Shown one piece after another: positions 1 to 5,305 of a stretch of 5,305 nucleotides of DNA. The notes beneath the pieces are model-generated. The model saw only the letters and a program-made list of their open reading frames with translations, was not told the DNA's origin and did not search any database. The stretch covers positions 1 through 5,305 of the forward strand of contig JBDHRV010000186.1 in assembly GCA_039807745.1 (NCBI GenBank), read 5' to 3'. The position numbers and the translations under genes are program-made. Numbering within the stretch: position 1 is the stretch's first letter; every line of letters begins with the position of its first letter. This stretch comes from JAEUMW01 sp039807745 (GTDB lineage: Bacteria > Pseudomonadota > Gammaproteobacteria > Burkholderiales > JAEUMW01).

Positions 1-25
1 GACAACTGCTTCGTCGGGTTGTCAA

Positions 26-727
26 ATGCGGACCATGAGATTCGAGGAGCGCGCGCACGCGCGGGTGGGACAGGGCAGGCAGCGCGGCTTCACGCTGATC
101 GAGGCGGCCATCGTCCTGGTGATTCTCGGGTTGCTGGTCGGCGGGGTGGTGAAAGGCCAGGAACTCATCGCCGGGGCGAGGGTGCATAACCTGGTCGCGC
201 TGCAGACGGGAATCAAGGCGGCCTTTTTCACTTTTCAGGATCGCTACCGCGCGCTCCCCGGCGACTATCCCCAGGCCACGCGCAACGTCCCCGGGGCTGC
301 CGGCGACGGCAACGGCAACGGTCGCGTCGAGGTCACCGGCAGCCCGCTGGAGACGCTGCTCGTCTGGGACCATCTGTCCAAGGCCGGGCTGCTCAACTAC
401 GGCTTCGACGCGGCGAACGCCGCCTCCCATTCGTCCGCGACCACTCCGGCGAATGCTTACGGCGGCTTTCTCGATCTCGCTTACGACAACGCCTACGCAG
501 ACCCCGGCGCGCCGCCCAGCCGGCACAACCTCAAGACCGGAGGCCAACTGCCGGTGGCGATGCTGGCCGCCGTGGACCGCAAGATCGACGACGGCAATGC
601 TGTCACCGGCATCTTCCGCGGCTCCGCGGCGTTCGGCGCTGGCGGGGTGGGCAACTGCTGGAACGCTGCCGGACGCTGGGCGGAGGAGACCGGTTTTCCT
701 AACTGTGCGGGGACGGAGCTTTTCTGA
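26..727 (+). CDS. Type IV prepilin / type II secretion pseudopilin-like protein
   Basis: This 233-residue protein has a class III signal: a basic leader ending in Gly21, then FTLIE with the conserved Glu at mature position 5 (Glu26), followed by a hydrophobic helix to about residue 42. A prepilin peptidase (PilD/GspO type) should cut between Gly21 and Phe22 and methylate the Phe. The rest is a globular domain that would lie outside the inner membrane. It contains an ALPGDYPQA segment (76-84), a DGNGNG loop (94-99), a DRKIDDG segment (184-190) and two cysteines, Cys211 and Cys227, which could form a C-terminal disulfide loop. Similar segments occur in uncharacterised prepilin-like proteins of betaproteobacteria, so the precise role (minor pilin, pseudopilin, other) is unknown. 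The start is uncertain: ATG 26, ATG 35 and GTG 65 are in frame, none with a good ribosome site, and the frame is open to the left window edge. GTG 65 would give a typical 7-8-residue leader. No other pilus gene is in view. Confidence 0.85.
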   Translation: MRTMRFEERAHARVGQGRQRGFTLIEAAIVLVILGLLVGGVVKGQELIAGARVHNLVALQTGIKAAFFTFQDRYRALPGDYPQATRNVPGAAGDGNGNGRVEVTGSPLETLLVWDHLSKAGLLNYGFDAANAASHSSATTPANAYGGFLDLAYDNAYADPGAPPSRHNLKTGGQLPVAMLAAVDRKIDDGNAVTGIFRGSAAFGAGGVGNCWNAAGRWAEETGFPNCAGTELF

Positions 728-745
728 GGCCGGGCGGTGGCCTCA
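725..745. terminator. Inverted repeat between convergent genes, possible bidirectional terminator
   Basis: TGAGGCC (725-731) and GGCCTCA (739-745) form a perfect 7-bp stem with a 7-nt loop. The left arm includes the TGA stop of the prepilin gene, and the repeat lies just past the stop of the patatin gene (761-763). Its position suits a terminator shared by both converging transcripts. Neither strand has a U-tract after the stem, so intrinsic termination would be weak, and it may only be an mRNA 3'-end hairpin. Confidence 0.35.
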
Positions 746-760
746 CCACAACTGTCGGGC

Positions 761-2020
761 TCAGTCGTGCTCCGGATAGCGTGCGTCGAAGGGGTAGGCG
801 ATGAAGTCGTCCCCGAGCGTGCGCCAATTCCCGAGCCACTCTTCGGCCACGCGCTGCCCCTCCTCGCGCAGCCGTGCGTAGTGGGCCGGATCGCGGTCGT
901 ACTTGGACGTGTAACACATGCCCCACGCCGTCTCGCGTGTCATCTTGATCGTGCGGGCCGTCACCACCTTGCAACCCGCGAGCGGCGGATGCTTCTCTCC
1001 GAACTCCTCGATCCAGCGATTCATGGTGAGGATATGGTTGAGCTCCTGGTTGAGCGAGAGGTTGCCGGCGAGATCGTTCTCCCGGTCGCGGATCATGCTG
1101 AGCGTGATGTTCGTCGTGCGGGGATCGAACTCCTGCGGGTTGATACGGATCACCCAGATCTCGTCCGGCTTCTCCTCCTTGCAGTCCGCGTCGAGCAGAT
1201 CGCGCACGGGGGGATTCTGCGAGTACAGACCGTCCCAGTAGTGCGCGTTGCGGGTGATGGTCTTGCCCGGCCGCAGCGTCGGGAAGACCGTGTCGGGGAT
1301 GACCTGCGCGGGAAGAATCTCCGGCAGCGTGCCCGATGCCGCCACGCCCTCGAGCGAGATCGGGCGTCGCATCCGCCAGCGGTGGGTCTCGTATTGCGCG
1401 ATCTTCTCGCCCCCCGGGTGCAGGCCGAGCTGTTCCAGCGTCTTGTCCGAGTCGAAGATCTCGAAGTTCCCGCTCAAGACCTCGATCGCACCGACGATGA
1501 TCCGCACCTTCGCCTCGAGCACGCCCGGCCAGTGGATCGCGTCGAATTGGGGGCACAACGACTCGAGCAGCGCGGCGAAGTCCAGGTACTCCGGACGCAC
1601 GCCCATCATCGACAAACCGGTGAGGCCCATCTTCCCGAAGGGACTGTAAGGGCTCGACGACGGCGACGGCATGCCCTTCGACGCCCACTGCATGAAGCTG
1701 TTCACCATCCGGTTGTGGGTGTGCTCGACCGGCGTCGTCGCGGCGAAGGTGGTCCACAGGTGGTCGAGGCGCTCGATCGCCTTGTCGAGCGTGCCGCAGT
1801 CGGCATCCGCCTTGTTCGGGACGAGGCCGTACCAGGTCGCGAGTGCGCACATCGCACCGGCTGAGGTGCCGCTGATGGCGACGATGTCGAATTTGTCGCC
1901 CCCGTCCCGGCTCGCGTCCCACCGCTTCTTGGTGCGCAGGATCTCGGTGAGGACGCCCCAGGTGAATGCCGCGTGCGTGCCGCCTCCCTGGCAGGCAATT
2001 GCAATTTTCTTCGTACCCAT
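761..2020 (-). CDS. Patatin-like phospholipase family protein
   Basis: A 419-residue patatin-fold acyl hydrolase, expected to cleave ester bonds of phospholipids or related lipids with a Ser-Asp dyad. Visible elements in order: a beta strand and glycine-rich oxyanion segment GGGTHAAFTWG (12-22), the nucleophile elbow GTSAG (51-55, Ser53), an ASGTLPEI segment (228-235) matching the usual conserved block before the acid, and DGL (263-265) carrying the dyad Asp263. There is no signal peptide or membrane segment, so it is probably cytoplasmic or peripheral on the inner membrane. About 120 residues follow the last catalytic block with no domain I recognise, making it longer than RssA-type proteins of about 300 residues. 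The oxyanion segment is unusual: His-Ala stands where most patatins have Arg/Lys-Gly. The ATG is supported by GGAGA seven bases upstream. It is the last gene of the minus-strand set, 57 bp after the alpha/beta hydrolase. Fold and catalytic residues are clear; the substrate is not. Confidence 0.9.
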   Translation of the reverse strand: MGTKKIAIACQGGGTHAAFTWGVLTEILRTKKRWDASRDGGDKFDIVAISGTSAGAMCALATWYGLVPNKADADCGTLDKAIERLDHLWTTFAATTPVEHTHNRMVNSFMQWASKGMPSPSSSPYSPFGKMGLTGLSMMGVRPEYLDFAALLESLCPQFDAIHWPGVLEAKVRIIVGAIEVLSGNFEIFDSDKTLEQLGLHPGGEKIAQYETHRWRMRRPISLEGVAASGTLPEILPAQVIPDTVFPTLRPGKTITRNAHYWDGLYSQNPPVRDLLDADCKEEKPDEIWVIRINPQEFDPRTTNITLSMIRDRENDLAGNLSLNQELNHILTMNRWIEEFGEKHPPLAGCKVVTARTIKMTRETAWGMCYTSKYDRDPAHYARLREEGQRVAEEWLGNWRTLGDDFIAYPFDARYPEHD

Positions 2021-2027
2021 GCTTGTT

Positions 2028-2032
2028 TCTCC
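2028..2032 (-). promoter_or_regulatory. Ribosome binding site of the patatin gene
   Basis: GGAGA on the minus strand is separated by seven bases from the ATG at 2020-2018. This is good spacing and supports that start over alternatives inside the gene, which would lose the oxyanion segment. Confidence 0.7.
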
Positions 2033-2056
2033 GATATCTTCTGTTTCAAATTCCGC

Positions 2057-2075
2057 GCCGAACCGTACGCTCGGC
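2057..2075 (-). other. Intercistronic hairpin after the alpha/beta hydrolase gene
   Basis: Read on the minus strand, GCCGAGC and GTTCGGC pair as a 7-bp stem with one G-U pair and a 5-nt loop. It starts two bases after the hydrolase stop codon. A GCGGAATTTG stretch follows rather than a U-run, so a strong terminator is unlikely. It may stabilise the upstream message or cause partial termination before the patatin gene. The 57-bp gap shows no convincing promoter. Confidence 0.3.
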
Positions 2076-2077
2076 CA

Positions 2078-2878
2078 TCACCATTGCTGCTCGCCGAGCC
2101 AGCGGGCGATTTCTCCCGCTGCTCGCTCCCAGTGTGCGTCGAGCATGAGCGTGTGGCCCGCCCGCGGCACCTCGACGAGCTTTGCGTTCCAGCGGATGGC
2201 GCTGAAGTAGAGCAGGCTCGCCGGGAAGACCGCATCGCGTTCGCCCCCGATCACCAGCGCCGGGATGCGCGGCAGGCGGCGCGGAGCGCGCAGACCGAGC
2301 AGCGTCAGTTCCGTCACGGCGCGGGTGGACTCCGGTTGGAAATGGACCTGGAAGCGCACCAGGTCTTCGGGCTGCATGTCCGGCGAGTAGTACACGTCGC
2401 GCATGAGCCGCAGCGTCTGCTCCGTATAGCGTCCCTCGGTGGCGCGGGCGACCTCGCTGAAAAAAGCCGGCTCCGTCAATGCCAGTTTCATCACCGCCGC
2501 CAGTGTCCCGATGGTGGGCACGGGCGACATCAGGACGGCCGCCCGCGCCGGTGCGCATGCCACCACCCGCTCGACGATCGCGGTGCCCATCGAGTGGCCG
2601 ATCAGGACCGGCGGTTCGCCCAGGGATGTCGCCACCCGCGCGACATCCGCGGCGTAATCGTCGAGTCCGAAGGAATTGAGTTGCTCCCGTCCTTCGCTCA
2701 GCCCGTGGCCCGACAGGTCGAGCGCGTGACATTCGAAGCCGCTGCGGTTGAAGTAGGGCAGGAAGAACTCGTCCCAGCAGCTCGCGCCGACGTAACCGCC
2801 GTGCACGAAGAGCAGCGGCGGATGGCGCGAAGCCACGGCCGCCGGCCGGTACAGGGTGTGGAGCTTGCGCGTCGTCAT
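2078..2878 (-). CDS. Alpha/beta hydrolase fold protein
   Basis: A 266-residue alpha/beta hydrolase of the single-domain, lysophospholipase/esterase-like kind. The classical pieces are present in order: the oxyanion HGG after the third strand (26-28), DLSGHGLS (54-61), the nucleophile elbow GHSMG (94-98, Ser96), an acid in GGERD (Asp215) and the catalytic histidine in AGHTLML (His242). Residues 120-190 form the variable cap that sets specificity. No signal peptide is visible, so it is probably cytoplasmic. I chose the ATG at 2878, 14 bp after the flavoprotein stop. The purine-rich AAGG before it is only two bases away, so the in-frame GTG at 2887 (three residues more) is a real alternative. 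The open frame runs further upstream inside the flavoprotein gene, but that part is low-complexity Arg/Ala/Gly sequence typical of an out-of-frame shadow. The triad says serine hydrolase; lipase, esterase and other reactions cannot be told apart here. Confidence 0.88.
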   Translation of the reverse strand: MTTRKLHTLYRPAAVASRHPPLLFVHGGYVGASCWDEFFLPYFNRSGFECHALDLSGHGLSEGREQLNSFGLDDYAADVARVATSLGEPPVLIGHSMGTAIVERVVACAPARAAVLMSPVPTIGTLAAVMKLALTEPAFFSEVARATEGRYTEQTLRLMRDVYYSPDMQPEDLVRFQVHFQPESTRAVTELTLLGLRAPRRLPRIPALVIGGERDAVFPASLLYFSAIRWNAKLVEVPRAGHTLMLDAHWERAAGEIARWLGEQQW

Positions 2879-2892
2879 GTCCTTCACAGTGG

Positions 2893-4329
2893 TTACTCGC
2901 CCGGCGATTCCGCCATGTCCTCGGCGCGGCACTCGCCCAGCACGCGCAACTGCCGTGCGAGATCGCGCAGAGCCGTACGCAGCCCCTCTTCCAGGACCGG
3001 ATGGTAGAACGGCATCGCGAGCGCGCGCTGCGCGGTCATGCGCTGCTCGACCGCCCACGCGAGGAGGTGCGCCATGTGCTCCATCTGCGGTCCGAACATC
3101 TCCGCGCCAATCAGCCTGCAGGTTCCGGTCTCGGCATAGATGCGCACGAGTCCGCGATTGCGTCCGGCGACGCGAGCGCGCCCCTGGTCCTCGAACGACA
3201 CCGTGCCGATGGCGTGGCGCCCCGTGGGCAGATCGGCAAACCGCGCGCCCACCAGCGCCATCTGCGGGTCGGTGAAGGCGATGGCAAGCGGCGTGCGGCG
3301 TTCATGCGCCACCACGTCGGGCCAGCGCATCGCGTTCTCGCCGGCGATGCGGCCTTCGTCCGCCGCCTCGTGCAGCAGCGGCTGCTTGCCATCGGCATCG
3401 CCGGCGAAGAAGATCGGTGCCTCGCCGCACTGCGCGGTCTGCGGGTTCACCGCCGGCAGCCCCGCGTCGCTGAGCGGGAGCCCGGTTGCTTCCAGGCCGA
3501 GGCCGGCAATGGCGGGGCGCCGGCCGGCAGCCACCAGCACGCGCGCGAAGCGCTCCTCCTGCGCGGCGCCGCTCGCATCGCGCCAGCGCAGCAGGATGTC
3601 CCGTTCCCCGGGCTCGGGGTCGAGCATCTGCACGCCAAGTCTCAGGTCGAGCTCGCTCGAGAGCTCGCGATCGGCGATGCGCTTTACCTCGGGATCGGTG
3701 AACGCGCCGACCTCCGCGAACGGGTTGAAGAACGCCACCCGCACACCGAGCCGCTGCAACGCCTGGCCGAGTTCCAGCGCGATGACGCCGGTGCCGATCA
3801 CGGCGAGACTGCCGGGCAGATCCGCGAGCTCGAAGACGTCGTCGCTCACCATGATCCGGTCGCGGATGCGGTCGAACGGCGGCGGCACGAAGGGCTGGCT
3901 GCCGGCGGCGACGACCACGGTGCGCGCCTCGACGCGGACGCGATCGTCGACTGCGAGCGCGGTCGGACCCGTGAACCGCGCATGGCCGCGCAGGCGCTGC
4001 GCTTCGGGGATCGCTTCGGTCGCATCCACCATGAAGCCGGCGAAGCGATCGCGCTCGCGGCGCACCCGCTTCATCACCGCAGCACCGTCGACCCGGAGCC
4101 CGCCTGCCGCGTGGACGCCAAACGCCGGCGCGACGTGGATGGCATGCGCGGTCTCCGCCGCCGCGATCAGGAGCTTCGACGGCATGCAGCCGACACGCGC
4201 GCAGGTGGTGCCGTAGGGGCCGCTCTCGATCAGAAGCGATCGTCCGCCGCGCTTCTCGACCTCGCGGCGCGCGTTGAGGCCCGCCGTGCCGGCGCCGATG
4301 ATCGCTACGTCAACGGACACCGTGTCCAT
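2893..4329 (-). CDS. Dihydrolipoamide dehydrogenase-like flavoprotein (class I disulfide oxidoreductase)
   Basis: A 478-residue FAD enzyme of the lipoamide dehydrogenase/glutathione reductase/mercuric reductase family. Numbered from the ATG at 4329, it shows the FAD dinucleotide fold GAGTAG (12-17), the redox-active pair Cys43-Cys48 in CARVGCMPSK, an ATG-like AAGSQP (141-146), the pyridine-nucleotide fold GTGVIALELG (179-188), the second FAD contact FFAGDADG (307-314) and the C-terminal dimerisation domain with the proton-relay His443 and Glu448. All catalytic residues are present and the length is usual. No lipoyl domain is attached and no E1/E2 dehydrogenase genes are nearby, so it need not serve a 2-oxoacid dehydrogenase complex. 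The redox motif CARVGCMPSK differs from the CLNVGCIPSK of true E3. An in-frame GTG lies two codons upstream, but AGGAGG at 4339-4344 stands nine bases from the ATG and only three from the GTG. It follows minE by 21 bp. Family assignment is firm; electron acceptor and NAD/NADP choice are open. Confidence 0.92.
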   Translation of the reverse strand: MDTVSVDVAIIGAGTAGLNARREVEKRGGRSLLIESGPYGTTCARVGCMPSKLLIAAAETAHAIHVAPAFGVHAAGGLRVDGAAVMKRVRRERDRFAGFMVDATEAIPEAQRLRGHARFTGPTALAVDDRVRVEARTVVVAAGSQPFVPPPFDRIRDRIMVSDDVFELADLPGSLAVIGTGVIALELGQALQRLGVRVAFFNPFAEVGAFTDPEVKRIADRELSSELDLRLGVQMLDPEPGERDILLRWRDASGAAQEERFARVLVAAGRRPAIAGLGLEATGLPLSDAGLPAVNPQTAQCGEAPIFFAGDADGKQPLLHEAADEGRIAGENAMRWPDVVAHERRTPLAIAFTDPQMALVGARFADLPTGRHAIGTVSFEDQGRARVAGRNRGLVRIYAETGTCRLIGAEMFGPQMEHMAHLLAWAVEQRMTAQRALAMPFYHPVLEEGLRTALRDLARQLRVLGECRAEDMAESPGE

Positions 4330-4338
4330 TCGCACAGG

Positions 4339-4344
4339 CCTCCT
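4339..4344 (-). promoter_or_regulatory. Strong ribosome binding site of the flavoprotein gene
   Basis: A full AGGAGG on the minus strand in the 21-bp gap after minE. It lies nine bases before ATG 4329 and three before GTG 4335, so it decides for the ATG. Such a strong site within the set suggests the flavoprotein is translated independently of minE. Confidence 0.75.
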
Positions 4345-4350
4345 GCGGTC

Positions 4351-4605
4351 TCATGCGTTCGGCATCTCGATCTTGACCTCCAGCACCTCGAGGTTCTCCT
4401 GGCGCTCGAGCGAGACGCGGATGTCGCGCCGGTCGATGCGGACGTACTTCGACACCACGTCGACCAGTTCGCGCTGCAGCGCCGGCAGCCAGTCCGAAGC
4501 GGCGCCCCGACCGGTCCGCTCGTGCGCCAGAATGATCTGCAGGCGTTCCTTCGCGATCGTCGCCGTCTTCTTCTTTTGTCCCAGAAAGAATGACAGGAAG
4601 GACAT
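4351..4605 (-). CDS. minE: Cell division topological specificity factor MinE
   Basis: An 84-residue MinE, the MinD ATPase activator that drives pole-to-pole oscillation and so confines the MinC inhibitor away from mid-cell. The N-terminal amphipathic membrane-targeting stretch MSFLSFFLG (1-9) is followed by a basic QKKK and the MinD-contact region TATIAKERLQIILAHER (14-30). The C-terminal topological domain (about 35-84) includes KYVRID (53-58) and the final beta strand LEVKIEMP (75-82). E. coli MinE is 88 residues and aligns throughout. A longer frame begins at ATG 4620, overlapping the minD stop by four bases, but it adds the atypical MRVRR and has no ribosome site. ATG 4605 has GAGGG eight bases upstream and yields the conserved N-terminus, so it was chosen. 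The gap to minD is 11 bp and translation is probably coupled. Confidence 0.96.
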   Translation of the reverse strand: MSFLSFFLGQKKKTATIAKERLQIILAHERTGRGAASDWLPALQRELVDVVSKYVRIDRRDIRVSLERQENLEVLEVKIEMPNA

Positions 4606-4613
4606 GCGCCGCA

Positions 4614-4618
4614 CCCTC
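4614..4618 (-). promoter_or_regulatory. Ribosome binding site of minE, overlapping the minD stop
   Basis: GAGGG on the minus strand lies eight bases before ATG 4605 and overlaps the minD TGA (4619-4617). It selects the shorter MinE start. Its overlap with the upstream stop codon fits translational coupling of minD and minE. Confidence 0.65.
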
Positions 4619-5305
4619 ATCGGTTGCCGAACAGCCGCTTGAAGAACCCCGGCTTCTGGTAGTCGGTGAAGCGCAGGGGAATGTCCTCGCCCAGGAAGCG
4701 CGACACGACATCCTTGTAGGCGCCGGCGACGTCCGTGCCGTTCAGATGCACCGCCGGAAGGCCCTGGTTGGATGCCTGCAGCACGGATTCCGACTCGGGG
4801 ATGACGCCGATCAGCCTGATGCGCAGGATCTCCTGGATGTCATCGAGGGAGAGCATCTCGCCGCCCACCACGCGCTTCGGATTGTAGCGGGTGATCAGCA
4901 GATGCTCCTTGATCGGCTCCGCGCCGTCGATCGCGCGCTTGGTCTTCGACGCGAGGATGCCGAGGATGCGATCGGAATCGCGGACCGACGAGACCTCCGG
5001 GTTTGTCACCACCAGCGCTTCGTCGGCGTAATGCATGGCGAGCAGGGCGCCGGTTTCGATGCCCGCGGGCGAGTCGCAGATGATGTAATCGAAGCCCAGG
5101 TCCTGGAGGCCGTTCAGCACGTTCTCGACGCCCCGTTGCGTGAGCGCGTCCTTGTCGCGCGTCTGCGAAGCCGGCAGCACGTGCAGGTTGTCGCAGTTCT
5201 TGTCGCGGATCAGCGCCTGGTGGAGCGAGGCTTCCTCGTGGATGACGTTGATGAGATCGTAGACCACGCGGCGCTCGCAGCCCATGATGAGGTCGAGGTT
5301 GCGCA
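4617..5305 (-). CDS. minD: Septum site-determining protein MinD (5' end outside window)
   Basis: The C-terminal 228 residues of MinD, the deviant Walker-A ATPase that dimerises on the inner membrane with ATP, recruits MinC and is displaced by MinE. The reading frame continues through the right edge: RNLDLI precedes MGCERR, matching E. coli MinD from about Arg44, so about 43 residues including the Walker A' loop (KGGVGKT in E. coli) are outside the window. The methionine at 5285 is therefore internal, not the start. Visible elements are MGCERRVVYDLINV, PASQTRDKDALT, the Walker B region DYIICDSPAGIE (Asp equivalent to E. coli Asp120), TNPEVSSVRDSDRI, and the C-terminal amphipathic membrane-targeting helix FFKRLFGNR. 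The estimated full length is about 271 residues, as expected. It is upstream of minE; minC would be expected just beyond the edge. Confidence 0.97.
   Translation of the reverse strand, partial: RNLDLIMGCERRVVYDLINVIHEEASLHQALIRDKNCDNLHVLPASQTRDKDALTQRGVENVLNGLQDLGFDYIICDSPAGIETGALLAMHYADEALVVTNPEVSSVRDSDRILGILASKTKRAIDGAEPIKEHLLITRYNPKRVVGGEMLSLDDIQEILRIRLIGVIPESESVLQASNQGLPAVHLNGTDVAGAYKDVVSRFLGEDIPLRFTDYQKPGFFKRLFGNR

Noticed and set aside
49..63. Alternating purine-pyrimidine tract of 15 bases, possible Z-DNA
   Set aside because: It is short, lies within or next to coding sequence and is readily explained by GC-rich composition.
737..1864. Plus-strand open frame of 375 codons opposite the patatin gene
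   Set aside because: It is an antisense shadow with no recognisable domain and would overlap the inverted repeat and the patatin coding region.
699..1922. Minus-strand open frame of 407 codons overlapping the patatin gene in another frame
   Set aside because: Its composition is dominated by Arg, Gly and Ala with no motif, and it lies over a gene with an intact catalytic dyad and a ribosome site.
2021..2077. Possible promoter for the patatin gene, with a TTGAAA box
   Set aside because: No -10-like hexamer stands at the right spacing; the only AT-rich hexamer is too close and overlaps the region next to the ribosome site.
1973..3007. Plus-strand open frame of 344 codons opposite the alpha/beta hydrolase
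   Set aside because: It is antisense to a gene with a complete catalytic triad; its translation is Arg/His/Ala-rich with no fold signature.
2879..3058. N-terminal extension of the alpha/beta hydrolase to a GTG at 3058
   Set aside because: It would overlap the flavoprotein by more than 160 bp and adds about 60 low-complexity residues ahead of the normal fold start.
3001..4593. Long plus-strand open frame of 530 codons opposite the flavoprotein and minE
   Set aside because: It is antisense to two strongly recognisable genes, its translation is Arg/Ala/His-rich with no motif, and such frames arise from codon bias in GC-rich DNA.

Overview
The window is GC-rich, gene-dense DNA from a proteobacterium, most likely a betaproteobacterium. 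The best evidence is the pair of near-canonical cell-division genes at the right end. The MinD fragment aligns almost residue for residue with the Enterobacteria/Betaproteobacteria type. The MinE N-terminus (MSFLSFFLGQKKKTATIAKE) has the form I associate with betaproteobacteria. I cannot name a genus from the sequence.

Layout, left to right. A plus-strand gene at 26-727 encodes a prepilin-type protein with a class III (type IV pilin/pseudopilin) signal. It converges on a set of five minus-strand genes covering 761-5305. Only 33 bp separate the two stop codons, and a perfect 7-bp inverted repeat (725-745) lies at the junction. In transcription order (right to left) the minus-strand genes are minD (5' end outside the window), minE, a dihydrolipoamide dehydrogenase-like flavoprotein, an alpha/beta hydrolase and a patatin-like phospholipase. 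The gaps between them are 11, 21, 14 and 57 bp with my chosen starts. This suggests one transcription unit, with the last gap being the most likely place for it to be interrupted.

How the genes may work together. MinD and MinE are the ATPase and its activator, which oscillate on the inner membrane and, with MinC, place the division septum at mid-cell. minC is presumably just beyond the right edge. The three downstream genes are not division genes: one is a disulfide oxidoreductase without any visible E1/E2 partner, and two are serine hydrolases with intact catalytic motifs whose families often act on acyl esters or phospholipids. A shared role in membrane-lipid or acyl turnover is a guess from families and spacing, not something the sequence shows.

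No tRNA, rRNA, CRISPR array, insertion sequence or other mobile element was recognised. All intergenic stretches are shorter than 60 bp. I saw no convincing new system; the points most worth following are the min-linked redox/hydrolase cluster, the altered oxyanion motif of the patatin and the active-site variant of the flavoprotein.
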